64,000 bases of DNA from a bacterium (GTDB taxonomy: Bacteria > Armatimonadota > Chthonomonadetes > Chthonomonadales > Chthonomonadaceae). Shown here one piece after another: positions 53,539 through 63,238 of this stretch (its first letter is position 1; each line of letters opens with the position of its first letter). The stretch is taken from contig JAJYCW010000007.1 in NCBI GenBank assembly GCA_021777995.1, positions 1 through 64,000 of the forward strand, given 5' to 3'. A program made the position numbers and the translations under genes. The notes below the pieces were generated by a model, which was not told the DNA's origin, did no database searches, and saw only the letters and a list, made by a program, of their open reading frames with translations.

Positions 53539-54723
53539 ATGTTGAATGCATCTGAAAAGCTTCGTCTGCAGGAGATTGACTCCACTTTTCTCACGCAATA
53601 CGGTCGCGCAGCCGAAGTTGTTTTGAGAGCTCCGGGTAGAGTAAACCTCATTGGCGAGCACACGGATTACAATGATGGTTATGTACTGCCAGCAGCTATT
53701 GAGCGCTCCATGTTGATAGCATGCTCACCCCGCACGGATGGAAAAGTGCAAGCTTTTGCGGTGAATTACAATTACTCTACGTTGTTCAGCATAGACGGAG
53801 TGCAGCCAACGTCGGACACGCGCGAGCGATGGTCAAACTATTTGCGCGCTATGGCGTGGGTGATGAAGCGCGAGAACTTCGACTTTGCTGGCGCCGACTG
53901 TGTTATCCAGGGCGACGTACCCCTGGGATCTGGACTGTCATCGTCTGCCGCGATGCTCGTGGCATCCGGGCTCATGTTCGCCACACTTGCAGGAAGTACG
54001 ATAGACCCAGTGAAGCTTGCGCTTCTTGCACAACAGGCTGAGCGGGAGTTTGTTGGTGTGAACGTTGGCATCATGGACCAATATATTTCCTCTCTCGGCA
54101 AGGCGAACCATGCACTTCTAATTGATACACGGAGCCTTACTTACAAGGCTGTTCCTCTGCCTGAAACAGGCGTGTCTATGGTTATTGCAGATACCAACAA
54201 GAAGCGCGGCCTGGTAGACTCCGAATACAATACCCGCCGGTCCGAGTGCGAACAGGCCGTAGTTATTCTAAAGCAGACGTACCCTGAAATTACCGCGCTA
54301 CGCGACGTAAGTGTTGCGCAACTTGCTGCTGTAGAAGAGCAACTGCCGGCGCCTGTAAGGCAGCGTGCACGGCATGTTGTAACAGAAAACCAGAGAACTC
54401 TGGATATGGCAGACGCACTGGAAGCTGGAGATCTTGCCCGGTGCGGTGAGCTGATGAACCAGTCGCATGAGAGTCTGGCTCGGGACTACGCGGTGAGCTG
54501 TAGAGAGCTGGATGAACTGGTTGGCGCAGCACGCAGTATTCCTGGCGTCTACGGTGCGAGGATGACTGGCGCCGGTTTTGGTGGATGTACTATCAGCCTT
54601 GTGGCTGATACCGCCTTGGAAGAGTTTTCGCAGCGTGTTCCCGCCTTATACAACGACGCCACGGGACTGGAGGCAGTATTGACCGTTACACGTGCTGCTC
54701 AGGGGGCAGAGCGCGTTCGCTAA
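53539..54723 (+). CDS. galK: Galactokinase
   Basis: 394 residues from ATG 53539; the frame runs upstream, but that part covers the dinG 5' region. GHMP kinase motifs are clear: galactose-binding APGRVNLIGEHTDYNDGYVLPAA, ATP loop VPLGSGLSSSAAM, and C-terminal GARMTGAGFGGCTISLV. The catalytic Asp lies in GIMDQYISS. The enzyme phosphorylates galactose in the Leloir pathway. galE and galT are not in the window. No GAL-specific regulator is visible, and the gene is divergent from dinG. Confidence 0.96.
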   Translation: MLNASEKLRLQEIDSTFLTQYGRAAEVVLRAPGRVNLIGEHTDYNDGYVLPAAIERSMLIACSPRTDGKVQAFAVNYNYSTLFSIDGVQPTSDTRERWSNYLRAMAWVMKRENFDFAGADCVIQGDVPLGSGLSSSAAMLVASGLMFATLAGSTIDPVKLALLAQQAEREFVGVNVGIMDQYISSLGKANHALLIDTRSLTYKAVPLPETGVSMVIADTNKKRGLVDSEYNTRRSECEQAVVILKQTYPEITALRDVSVAQLAAVEEQLPAPVRQRARHVVTENQRTLDMADALEAGDLARCGELMNQSHESLARDYAVSCRELDELVGAARSIPGVYGARMTGAGFGGCTISLVADTALEEFSQRVPALYNDATGLEAVLTVTRAAQGAERVR

Positions 54724-54845
54724 CGACGGACCTCGGTGGTCCGGTTGAAACTGCCAACTAGTCGCCACAGAGTGACTCCCCCAAAGCGGTACGGAATGTG
54801 GTGGCCGTGGCGCAGCTTATCTGGTCCTGCTTGCGGGGAGTCGTC

Positions 54846-55556
54846 TTATTTCTCAATTCGACCCGCAAGGTAGTGTCCACAACATGCTAAACCTGCGCGT
54901 TCCAGGGTTTTGCGAGAGGCAACGTTATCGGTATTGCACCGGGCACAGGGTATTCGACCCATCTGCCAGCATAGGGATGCAAGCTGTTGTACGAGATAAC
55001 TTCCCATACCCTTGCTCCTAAACTCCGGCAGCACCTCCATGTAGAGATCGCTGTACGGCACGTTATAATGGTGAAGGATTCCTCCCTTGCCCATGGTAGT
55101 ACCATTAACATCCAGTGTCCATTCGTTGGGTTCGTGGGGCGACGCGCTTAATTTGCCACCAGAAATGGAAATCCCGGCTGGTTTGGAGTGTTGAAACAGG
55201 TAGTTTTCGTGCCAGATTTCCTTGCAAAACGCATAAAGTAATGTCAGCATTGGTGGCACATTGGTTTGCGCTCCTATTTCTGTGGGGCTGGCGCATTGAA
55301 TAAACTGTTGAAAAAGGACGTTCGTAAGTGAACGGTGGGAAGGTAATACATAGAATTCGGACACGCGGCCAGGAAAATGCCGATTCCATACCGCTCCATG
55401 GCCGGCTAGCTCTCCATCTACGGTGATCCGCCAGCTGTCTGCAAGTCCACGAGGAACCATAGAATAGGTAATTAGCTGGCAGTTACACTCATGTTGGTAT
55501 AACTCTCGCATGCCTGCAACATCTGCTGCTGAGCAGCAGCTAATTTCAACATTCAC
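54846..55556 (-). CDS. GNAT-family N-acetyltransferase
   Basis: 236 residues. Two GNAT-like halves are visible; the acetyl-CoA loop is FRSKGMGSYLVQQL (Q/RxxGxG/A), followed by NVASRKTLERAG, the usual final helix. The N-terminal half contains GHGAVWNRHFPGRVSEFYVLPSHRS with a degenerate CoA site, so this might be a tandem or pseudo-duplicated GNAT. The substrate cannot be told. It is divergent from the Tag-like gene. Confidence 0.82.
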   Translation of the reverse strand: MNVEISCCSAADVAGMRELYQHECNCQLITYSMVPRGLADSWRITVDGELAGHGAVWNRHFPGRVSEFYVLPSHRSLTNVLFQQFIQCASPTEIGAQTNVPPMLTLLYAFCKEIWHENYLFQHSKPAGISISGGKLSASPHEPNEWTLDVNGTTMGKGGILHHYNVPYSDLYMEVLPEFRSKGMGSYLVQQLASLCWQMGRIPCARCNTDNVASRKTLERAGLACCGHYLAGRIEK

Positions 55557-55652
55557 CGGTTATACTCCCACAGAGTCATTCTTGCTACAGTGCATGACAA
55601 TCCATTCTATACCGGCAACCATACCACAAATAAGTCAGGAGGTGCTCTACCG

Positions 55653-56195
55653 ATGCCTACATTCTGTGAAGCAATGGCAATTGCTTCGTCTGATGACATG
55701 ATGAGGATCTATCATGATACGGAGTATGGATTTCCGGTGCAGGATGACAACCAACTCTTTGAACGCTTAATGCTGGAAATAAACCAGGCAGGTTTATCCT
55801 GGGCTATTGTTCTCAAAAAGCGGTCCGGCTTTCGGACTGCCTTTCATTCGTTTGATGTGGATACTGTCGCTGCCTATACCGATGAGGATAAAGAACGACT
55901 TGCAGCCGATGTTGGGATTATCCGAAACCGCGCCAAGATATTGGCTGCCATCGAAAATGCGCGGCGGGTACAGGCGATACAGTCGGAATTTGGCTCATTC
56001 TTATCGTGGATCGAGCAGCAGACCGCAGGTAGCATTGATGAGTGGGTAAAAATCTTCCGCGGAACTTTCAAGTTTACAGGGTACGAGGTCGTAAACGAAT
56101 TTCTGATGTCTATTGGCCGCATACCGGGAGCTCACGATTCAACATGCCCTATAAACAACGAAATCCTGGCAGCGAGAGCAAGGCTGCGGGTTTAG
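55653..56195 (+). CDS. tag: DNA-3-methyladenine glycosylase I (Tag)
   Basis: 181 residues from ATG 55653 with AGGAGG upstream. Conserved Tag segments are YHDTEYGFPVQDDNQLFERLMLE, QAGLSWAIVLKKRSGFRTAFHSF and VGIIRNRAKILAAIENARR. The usual N-terminal CxWC zinc segment is reduced to FCEAM. The C-terminal zinc ligands are HDSTC in GRIPGAHDSTCP. The protein should excise 3-methyladenine from alkylated DNA. An intact zinc site is uncertain because one N-terminal ligand position is altered. Confidence 0.88.
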   Translation: MPTFCEAMAIASSDDMMRIYHDTEYGFPVQDDNQLFERLMLEINQAGLSWAIVLKKRSGFRTAFHSFDVDTVAAYTDEDKERLAADVGIIRNRAKILAAIENARRVQAIQSEFGSFLSWIEQQTAGSIDEWVKIFRGTFKFTGYEVVNEFLMSIGRIPGAHDSTCPINNEILAARARLRV

Positions 56196-59005
56196 TCGCG
56201 CGGTTCGTCGGCATCTGGTGGTAAGCTGTCCTGTTGAAACTGCGAGCGCGCTCGTTCTCTTGCTTGTTTAAGACGGGTTAACCCAGCAGTATTGGATTGA
56301 GAGCTGTGTGAGGCCGCCACCTCGATATCGTTCGCGACAGATTGGCGGGTTGATATTGCTGGCGTGCTGACTGCTGCCTGCGCCGTAGGTGAGAAAGTGC
56401 GGTTGAGAAAAGTGATACGTCGAAATGCAACGTCTAACAGGAAGACGACCAGAGCTACATCGAGTAGCGGGTTAGTTATCGATTTAAGAACCCGCGACGG
56501 CGAGTTTCGGTTTCTAAAGACTGCAGACGGCGGAAGGTTATACCTGCCCTTGGTTATCCTGGAGAGTTGCTGTAGTAGTTGAGGGCGAGAAGTGATTGTG
56601 CGATATTCGTCTGGGTAGGCCATTGAAACGCCGGATTGTACGCTGCCAGGGAATTGCTTTTGATCGGATGCGGAAGCTGAAACTAGATAGGTACCGTACT
56701 CAATAATGGGGAATTCCCCACTATATCTTCCCGGCGCGGTCTGCTGCAGCTGAATGTGTCCAGTTTTGCCTCCATCGGGGAGAGTTACATCGGCCAGGAT
56801 GTGCAGATTGTTGATGTATTCACCTGCTGGGGTTATTGCCGACAGGTCTATCTGCCCAGTGGAACCGTGACGCGAAACAGCGAGATGAAACGAACTAGGT
56901 GGGCTGGGACGCAAAATCCAACGAATAGTCTGGGACCAAAAGCGAGAATAACCTGACCAGCGCAGCCATAAGGCTGCCCACTTGGCCCGGTCATCGGACA
57001 TGAATGCAAGCGATCGTCCAAGCCCATATTGCTGCCACGCATAGAGTACGTTATTGCTGCCAGGTGTTGAATCGATCAGATCAATATTAGCAGTAGGCTT
57101 AGGGGTTGTAACATTGTATCCCAACAAGGGCGGCGCGGAATTCCATGGAATGCCCGTCAGTACCGTGTCGGTAGTAGTTTCCTGAGGAATTGTCGGTCTT
57201 AGAACTACCGGAGGTTCGGTCGTGTTTATTGCATCCCGTAAAAGCAGACGCGGCAGCTCCTGTGGTTGATCGGCTACAAACGAACTGCCGCCGCCAAGTT
57301 CGGCTATGTCACGCAAAAACTGCTGTCCTTGAAGGTCAGCTCCGCTTGCAATGGTCGATACCGTAATCCCCATTGCCGTTATCTGTCTTAATGCACGCGC
57401 TAGATTTCCCTGGTCACCTTCAAAGATCGCATCGCCATCGCCCACGAATATGATATGCTTCACTGCCGCATTGGTACCATTCAGTTCACGAGCTGCCTCA
57501 CGTAGATAGGGGACGTACGTTGGTGGGTCCCCCATATCGGTGAGATTTTGCATCTGTGCCTGAATCGCGCGCGGATTAGTAACGTGCTGCATGGGAATTC
57601 TCCAGCGCCCCGCTGCAGTTGCATTTTCCGTACCTCCAAATCCAAAGCCGTTGCAATCAAGCACACCCATCTGATCTATTGGCTGCAAAAGGTGGACGAC
57701 AGACTGTGCAGCCTGAATGGAGATGTTGACCGCGGACGGCATTTCCAGATCCTCCATCACCAGAGCAACAGCGACGGACGGCAGTTTTCTCTGGGCTTTT
57801 ATGTCCATTGAGACAGGTAGGGCCTCCTCTATGGGAGTTCCGCGATAGCCTCCCGCACCAAAGCTTGCGTCACCGCCTACCATGGCTAGCCCAATACCAA
57901 GATCTCGACAAGCCGTTTGCATCGCGCGCATCTGTTCGTGAGAGAGTTCGTTTGCCGGCACATTGCTAAGGAGGACGGCATCGTAGCCCTGGAGGTCTGC
58001 TGCGCTCGTTGGGACGTCAGCTGGAGGCAGGTATTGCACTTCAATCTGATGTTGCCGCATTGTGGAACGAAGGAACGAGGTAAGCGTTGAACTATCTGCT
58101 ACATAAAGTACACGTGGTTTTCCACGTACCCAAACATATCCTACGCCGCGATTGTTCTCGGTTATTTCATCGTGCGGTGCGTGCATTAGTACCGTGTACC
58201 GATATGCTCCGGGGTGGTGGATTGTCTGAGGTACGGTAATAGTGGTCAGCCCCCGGTGAAGCTGCAGTCCCTGGGGCGGTTCAACGGCAGCGCCATTGCG
58301 AAGAAGGGATATCGTCGCGGTTTGGCGCACTGTCGACTCAAGCGTTACTCGCAGGCGAAATGGCTCACCAATCTTAACGTCATGAGGAATGTGCACGTTA
58401 CGTACAAGCGCCTCTGGCCCAAAATTGTCTTGTAAAGGCACAGTATCGAGTTCAATGTTCGAGGATAGGAGGCTGTTCACTGCATTCATCGCACTGCCGC
58501 GGTTTTCATTCCCATCCGAAATGAGGACGATACGGCGCTCTCCATGCCGAGTTTTCAGCAGAGCCTCGGCCTGTTGAACCGCAGCCTCGATGTCTGTTGC
58601 TGCTGGGTCAATATTGGGCAATTCGGGAATTTGAATAGACCTTGAACTTAGTGGGGTTACCTGCTCGGTGTTGGATCCAAAGTAGAGAAGGGCCGTTCGG
58701 TCCTCAGGCTTGTGGTGCGCCAGTGCTGCCTTAATGAATGTGCGTTCTTTTGCTAAGCCTGCCTGCCCCACCGATGTGGAGGCATCTGCTACGATTATGA
58801 CATTGAGCCTGTGGTTCGTTCGAACGATGCTTGCACCGGCCAGGGCTATGGTTAGCAACAGAACAGTCAGAGCTCGCAGAATGAGCAACCAGCGCCTTTT
58901 GGCGACGCCATGTCCCTTTCGTGAGGTTTTGTCTATCCACCATATCCATATAATAACCGGAGGTGCCAGCAGGAGCCACCAGGGGTTTTCAAATGCTAGC
59001 GGCAT
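56192..59005 (-). CDS. Large VWA/glutamine amidotransferase-like membrane protein
   Basis: 937 residues. Two N-terminal helices (residues about 10-60) are followed by a VWA domain with an intact MIDAS (VADASTSV). Then comes a glutamine-amidotransferase-like domain (KPRVLYVADSS, YDAVLLSNVPA) without the catalytic triad, and a second VWA-like domain whose DxSxS motif is replaced (ALVMEDLEMPS) but which keeps IIFVGDGDA. A membrane segment lies near residue 858, and the tail is polar. Such proteins (COG5426-like) are common in Planctomycetes and Armatimonadota, with unknown roles, perhaps adhesion or MoxR-type chaperone networks. It overlaps the end of tag by 4 bp. Confidence 0.8.
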   Translation of the reverse strand: MPLAFENPWWLLLAPPVIIWIWWIDKTSRKGHGVAKRRWLLILRALTVLLLTIALAGASIVRTNHRLNVIIVADASTSVGQAGLAKERTFIKAALAHHKPEDRTALLYFGSNTEQVTPLSSRSIQIPELPNIDPAATDIEAAVQQAEALLKTRHGERRIVLISDGNENRGSAMNAVNSLLSSNIELDTVPLQDNFGPEALVRNVHIPHDVKIGEPFRLRVTLESTVRQTATISLLRNGAAVEPPQGLQLHRGLTTITVPQTIHHPGAYRYTVLMHAPHDEITENNRGVGYVWVRGKPRVLYVADSSTLTSFLRSTMRQHQIEVQYLPPADVPTSAADLQGYDAVLLSNVPANELSHEQMRAMQTACRDLGIGLAMVGGDASFGAGGYRGTPIEEALPVSMDIKAQRKLPSVAVALVMEDLEMPSAVNISIQAAQSVVHLLQPIDQMGVLDCNGFGFGGTENATAAGRWRIPMQHVTNPRAIQAQMQNLTDMGDPPTYVPYLREAARELNGTNAAVKHIIFVGDGDAIFEGDQGNLARALRQITAMGITVSTIASGADLQGQQFLRDIAELGGGSSFVADQPQELPRLLLRDAINTTEPPVVLRPTIPQETTTDTVLTGIPWNSAPPLLGYNVTTPKPTANIDLIDSTPGSNNVLYAWQQYGLGRSLAFMSDDRAKWAALWLRWSGYSRFWSQTIRWILRPSPPSSFHLAVSRHGSTGQIDLSAITPAGEYINNLHILADVTLPDGGKTGHIQLQQTAPGRYSGEFPIIEYGTYLVSASASDQKQFPGSVQSGVSMAYPDEYRTITSRPQLLQQLSRITKGRYNLPPSAVFRNRNSPSRVLKSITNPLLDVALVVFLLDVAFRRITFLNRTFSPTAQAAVSTPAISTRQSVANDIEVAASHSSQSNTAGLTRLKQARERARSQFQQDSLPPDADEPRD

Positions 59006-59027
59006 AACAGTATCGAGCCGGGTTTGG

Positions 59028-60119
59028 TCATGGAATGAGCAGTACTTTTATTGATCCGGCTCCACTTTGAACCATATGGAAACCTTCAATGTACCTCTCG
59101 AGGGGGAGGGTATGTGTTACAATTCCGTCAACCTTCAGGAGGCCGCGGTTGAGATAGTCTATCACAATGCTATAGCAGCCTGGACCAAGGTGAGCACCGT
59201 AAATATTAAGTTCTTTTGTGTCGCCAATGATGGTCCAGTCAGTCGTACTTGGTTCTTTCATGACGGAGAACTCCACAAAGTTACCGCCCTTACACATGGA
59301 ATGTAATCCCTGATTCACTCCCTCGGGGTGACCGGTTGCCTCTATGTAAACATCGCACCCGTATCCGCCGGTAATGTCTTTTAACGCCTGTGGTATGTCG
59401 GTATCCCGTGGGTTCAGAGTGACATCCGCGCCCAATGAACGGGCCAGCGCAAGTCGCTCGTTGTTTGTATCCACAGCAACAAGGCAGCCAGGGTTCTTTA
59501 GTCGCGCGCACGCTACCATCCCAAGGCCCAGCGTACCAACGCCGGCAATTACGGCAGTGTCTCCAAATTTTATCTGCGCGCGGTCTACAGCGTGCATTGA
59601 GCAGGCGAGCGGTTCAATAAGTGCCGCTCTCTCAATTGGGAGCTCACTTGGAACCAAGTAGTTGAGTGCTTTTGCAGGGAAGAGCATATAATCTGCCATG
59701 CCGCCGTGCGTGGCAGTATGAAAGCCGTAGATATCATGCACGGTACACAGCCAGTAACGGCCCGTTTTGCAGTAGCGGCATTCGTCGCACGGTACAATCT
59801 GTTCGGATATTGCCCGGTCGCCAACCTTCAACCCATATTTTGCTGCAGCACCGGGGCCTAGTGCCTCAACGCGCCCAATGAATTCATGACCGGCAGTGAC
59901 AGGGGTTTGCACATAACCCTTCCTGTTTGCGTCGCCCCAGAACAGTGGTGCGCCAATAAAGCACTTCACATCGCTGGCACATATACCGCACGCTTCCACC
60001 TTCAGAAGTACTTCGTCTGGACCAGGAGTGGGTATTGGAACCTCTTCTAGGCGGTAATCCTGTGGGGCGTGGCACCTCACTGCCCTCATTGTACCGATTG
60101 ATCTGGTTGATGCGGTCAT
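59028..60119 (-). CDS. Zinc-dependent medium-chain alcohol/polyol dehydrogenase
   Basis: 363 residues; ATG 60119 has AAGGAG at a good spacing. Catalytic zinc ligands lie in EACGICASDVK and TAGHEFIG; the structural zinc lobe is CDECRYCKTGRYWLC. The Rossmann motif is VIAGVGTLGLGMVACARL and the NAD-preferring Asp follows in VAVDTNNERL. The family includes sorbitol, threonine and butanediol dehydrogenases. The substrate is undetermined. It is co-directional with the VWA protein and separated by 22 bp. Confidence 0.93.
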   Translation of the reverse strand: MTASTRSIGTMRAVRCHAPQDYRLEEVPIPTPGPDEVLLKVEACGICASDVKCFIGAPLFWGDANRKGYVQTPVTAGHEFIGRVEALGPGAAAKYGLKVGDRAISEQIVPCDECRYCKTGRYWLCTVHDIYGFHTATHGGMADYMLFPAKALNYLVPSELPIERAALIEPLACSMHAVDRAQIKFGDTAVIAGVGTLGLGMVACARLKNPGCLVAVDTNNERLALARSLGADVTLNPRDTDIPQALKDITGGYGCDVYIEATGHPEGVNQGLHSMCKGGNFVEFSVMKEPSTTDWTIIGDTKELNIYGAHLGPGCYSIVIDYLNRGLLKVDGIVTHTLPLERYIEGFHMVQSGAGSIKVLLIP

Positions 60120-60348
60120 ACACTCGCTCCTTGTACGGCTAATAGTGGTGAACTATGGCTTAGATATTCAATAGAATCGCACCTCAATCCTGCTTATTAG
60201 GGCAATGAACGATTGAAAAAAACCACCGTCATATCCCTGTAGAAATACGAGTTGAGCGCCGATAATCAGTTTCAGAAGCCCGAAACATGGCCGGCAAACT
60301 GCCGGTTTTCGAATTTAACAATTATTTGGTCCGGAGGCCGATCCTCTC

Positions 60349-61737
60349 ATGCTGATAAAAGAATACGAAGCAGAGAATCTTAAGGAGTGCCTGCAGAAGG
60401 TGCGCGATGGGCTAGGGCCTGACGCAGTAATACTGGAAACGCGCAAGGTACGCAATGGTGGTATGCTGGGGCTGGGCTCCAGAGAGCTCGTGTGTGTGGT
60501 TGCAGCTACAGGCATCACCGTCAAGAGCGATAATATGGCCGCACCATTGCCTTCGCAGCTTTCTACTGCAGCCAAACCGGCCCCGGTTACTGCTAAACCT
60601 GCGGCAGTATCTACGCCTGCAGCCAACCACTCCGGCGCGGTAGCAAGTGCAGCACGGGCGCTTTACGGCCGCAGCGGCGGCAGTAGTGCTAACCATGTGC
60701 CCACTGGCGGTGCAGCTGTTGCCGAGCGGCAGCCGCTTGCAGCCAACCAGGAATCCCCCCGACCTGGTTATCGACAGGACCGTCCCGCAGAACAACCTCC
60801 GCCGGACCGCTTTGCCTTTTTGGAACGCGCCATGCGCGAGATACGCGACAGCCTTACCGCCCTTCAACGCGAACAGCGTGAGGTGCACGAGCGCACCGTT
60901 TCGGCAGTAGTCTCCGCGGTTCAGCCTGCAGTCCAGCCCGAAACTGGTCCATCCGGACCACTCTATCCCTGTCACGAGTTGTATGATCAACTGCTAGCGG
61001 CCGGCGTTAACGAATCTGTAGCGCGTGACCTGATGGAGAATTTACCAGACGTATCGGCATGGAGTGATCCGGCGCGACTGCCGCTCGCCGCTTCTGCTCT
61101 GCGCGACCTTATTTCCCGTCGGATTCCCGGCAGTGGACCCATTCGCCTCACTCCTAATAAGCTCAAGGCAGTTGCACTTATAGGCCCAACAGGTGTGGGT
61201 AAAACCACCACGATCGCCAAGCTGGCTGCCCACTATTCGCTGGTGGAGCACAAGAAGGTGGCGCTGCTCACCGTTGACACCTATCGTATTGCAGCTGTGG
61301 AGCAGCTTAAGACCTACAGCCAGATCCTGGACATTCCAGTTGCAGTTGCATACAGCCAAAGCGAGGTAATGCCAGCTGTAGAACAATTTGCTGATTATGA
61401 CCTTATCCTTATCGATACCGCAGGCCGGAGCCAGAAGAACATTATGCAGGTTGGCGAACTGAAAAACCTGCTTGAGACGCTGCAGTGTGAAACGCTGCTC
61501 GTACTCTCGGCTTCAACCAAGGAGCATGATATGCTCGAAGCGGTTAAGCGCTTCAGTGCTGCCCGTGTCGACCGCCTCATATTTAGCAAACTAGATGAGA
61601 CATCAACGCACGGAAGCCTGCTCAATGTAGCGGATCGCGCTGGAATTCCTTTAGCCTATATTACGACGGGCCAGAAGGTTCCTGAGGACATAGAAGTCGC
61701 GACTGGGGATAGGCTGGCAGCAATGATCCTGCCGTAA
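60349..61737 (+). CDS. flhF: Flagellar biosynthesis GTPase FlhF
   Basis: 462 residues. The N-terminal signature IKEYEAENLKECLQKVRDGLG is followed by GPDAVILETRKV, a long Ala/Pro-rich linker (about 60-150), then an NG GTPase core of the SRP family: GPTGVGKTT at 279-287, DTYRIAAVEQLKTYSQIL, DTAGRSQKN and SKLDET. FlhF recruits the flagellar basal body to the pole and cooperates with FlhG. No flhA or flhG is in the window. The ribosome binding site GGAGG can pair with CCTCT just before the ATG, so translation may be modulated. Confidence 0.93.
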   Translation: MLIKEYEAENLKECLQKVRDGLGPDAVILETRKVRNGGMLGLGSRELVCVVAATGITVKSDNMAAPLPSQLSTAAKPAPVTAKPAAVSTPAANHSGAVASAARALYGRSGGSSANHVPTGGAAVAERQPLAANQESPRPGYRQDRPAEQPPPDRFAFLERAMREIRDSLTALQREQREVHERTVSAVVSAVQPAVQPETGPSGPLYPCHELYDQLLAAGVNESVARDLMENLPDVSAWSDPARLPLAASALRDLISRRIPGSGPIRLTPNKLKAVALIGPTGVGKTTTIAKLAAHYSLVEHKKVALLTVDTYRIAAVEQLKTYSQILDIPVAVAYSQSEVMPAVEQFADYDLILIDTAGRSQKNIMQVGELKNLLETLQCETLLVLSASTKEHDMLEAVKRFSAARVDRLIFSKLDETSTHGSLLNVADRAGIPLAYITTGQKVPEDIEVATGDRLAAMILP

Positions 61738-61764
61738 AGTAACCAGGCGGAAAGATCTGCAAAT

Positions 61765-61801
61765 GGACGCCATCCGGGGAAGTTCGCACCGGGTGGCGTC
61801 C
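61765..61801 (+). terminator. Hairpin after flhF
   Basis: GGACGCCATCCGG (61765-61777) pairs with CCGGGTGGCGTCC (61789-61801), an almost perfect 13-bp stem with one mismatch or wobble. It lies 28 bp past the stop. A T-run is missing, so it may be a processing or rho-assisted end. Confidence 0.7.
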
Positions 61802-62537
61802 GTTACAATGACAGCAGGTTTTAGTCCGCGTTGAAAGGTACCATTTTGATGAAGCCGAGTATACGCGGGCGGCAGTTTACAATAAACAAGATTGATTGAA
61901 AGTAGCGGAAAAACCCGTTTGATTGCGTTTACAGCTCTGACGCAAGCAGGTTGAATTATCCGCGATGCCGCACGTTCCTTACGCCTAGACGCTTTGCCTG
62001 CGTGGGCGGTTGAAACCAACTGAGTGGCTTCAGTATCCATCTACCCTCAACCTACGAAGTGCCTTCCCATGCCCGTTCTATTGTGGTGCGGTTACTCGTT
62101 GGATGCCCAGTTAACAGCTGGGTGTGGGTACCTATTCTCCGTCAAAGTGTTGACGGCTACGGCTAACAACACCCCACAAAAATGGCATCGTCCTCCTCAA
62201 GGCATTAAATTCGCGCACCGCCGTAAACTGCCACGTTTCAATATAATTTTGTACACTGCCACCAGCGCCAGTATGGTAAGCCGCTGAGAAATTTCAAATG
62301 GCTAGCTCCTAACCGAGCTGCCCTTGGTGGTGTTACCGAAGAGCAGGTTAACTGGTAACGGGCTCAGGGGTGAGGTTACGTTAGCGGAACTCTACACCAG
62401 CACAAATACCGTCCCACGTTGCTTTATCTGCTCCCAACTGGGTGGCGCGGTGAATTGCAACTGCGTTGAAACGATTAACCTTCCACTGACGCCTAATATA
62501 GTGATGAATCCCGCGAACGGATTTCCCTAAATTGCCG
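61802..62537. other. Apparently decayed, non-coding stretch
   Basis: About 736 bp between flhF and the RHS relic. No frame of useful length with a recognisable motif is present; open frames are short and change often. Because a recognisable YD-type repeat starts directly after it, this could be the eroded 5' part of the same RHS gene. Confidence 0.4.
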
Positions 62538-63181
62538 TTCTACGCCGACGGAACAGAACGAACCCGTGCAGATGGGCCAATAAACTGATGACCCCTACAC
62601 CCGCCCCATGACGTCTATCGTTCAGCCCGGCGGTTCGGTGGTAAACTACGCGTACAACGGTGATGACCAGCGCGTGGGAAAGGGCAGCGGTGGCGCGCTA
62701 ACCGGTGAGCTGTACGTGGGGGCATCGGCAGGCAGTCCGCTGCTGCAGAACGCTCACGCGTAGCGGCAGCACCGCGACCCCTGTTCAGTTTGCGGGCACC
62801 AGCGGCTACCAGGCGCAGGCAGGCAGCAACTGGTACGCCTACTGCGACAACAACCCACTTGTGCGCCTTGACCCCACGGGGCTTCGACCGTGGTGGCATG
62901 ATGTGGTTGCCATCGGCGGGTTTGTTTCGGGTTATACGATTGGCAAATCGATCATCAAGCAGTACTACAAGTGGCGTGTGGTGCAGATTGACCTTGACGG
63001 ACGCATGGCGACGAACCGAATGTGCCGCCGATATTTCAAGAATCATCCGCACGGCTACACCAAGCTTTGGCAACTTTGGAATAAGCAAACGCGGCAAAAT
63101 CTAAAAGATATTTGCCATGCCACTGGAGAGACCGGGCGGTTCCTGTATGGCAATGCTACGTTTGGTGGAACTGGCTATTAG
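62538..63181 (+). pseudogene. RHS-repeat protein relic with variable toxin-like C-terminus
   Basis: Three frames together carry RHS/YD-repeat text. The first has FYADGTERTRADGP (62538-62579). The second has DPYTRPMTSIVQPGGSVV and NYAYNGDDQRVGKG, ending at TAG 62761. The third has TPVQFAGTSGYQAQ, then SNWYAYCDNNPLVRLDPTGL (the RHS-core end), then a 99-residue tail starting RPWWHDVVAIGG to TAG 63181. Two indels are required, and the GxRYYDPxxGRFxSxDP block normally before NWYAY is missing (GYQ joins AQAGSNWYAY). The tail begins with a hydrophobic helix and ends in a basic, unrecognised domain (DGRMATNRMCRRYFKNHPHG). It is likely a polymorphic toxin tail. Confidence 0.78.
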
Positions 63182-63193
63182 CTAGCGTCAAGT

Positions 63194-63223
63194 GCCCCAC
63201 GTGAATTCGCGTTCACGTGGGGC
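63194..63223. promoter_or_regulatory. Perfect 12-bp hairpin before the immunity candidate
   Basis: GCCCCACGTGAA (63194-63205), loop TTCGCG, TTCACGTGGGGC (63212-63223). It directly abuts GGAGG (63224-63228) of the next gene and has no T-run. It may protect the mRNA end, regulate translation, or terminate poorly. Confidence 0.7.
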
Positions 63224-63238
63224 GGAGGTTTCTAGACG

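Noticed and set aside
60412-60990. 192-codon minus-strand frame
   Set aside because: Antisense to the Ala/Pro-rich linker of FlhF; long antisense frames are expected over such GC-biased codons.
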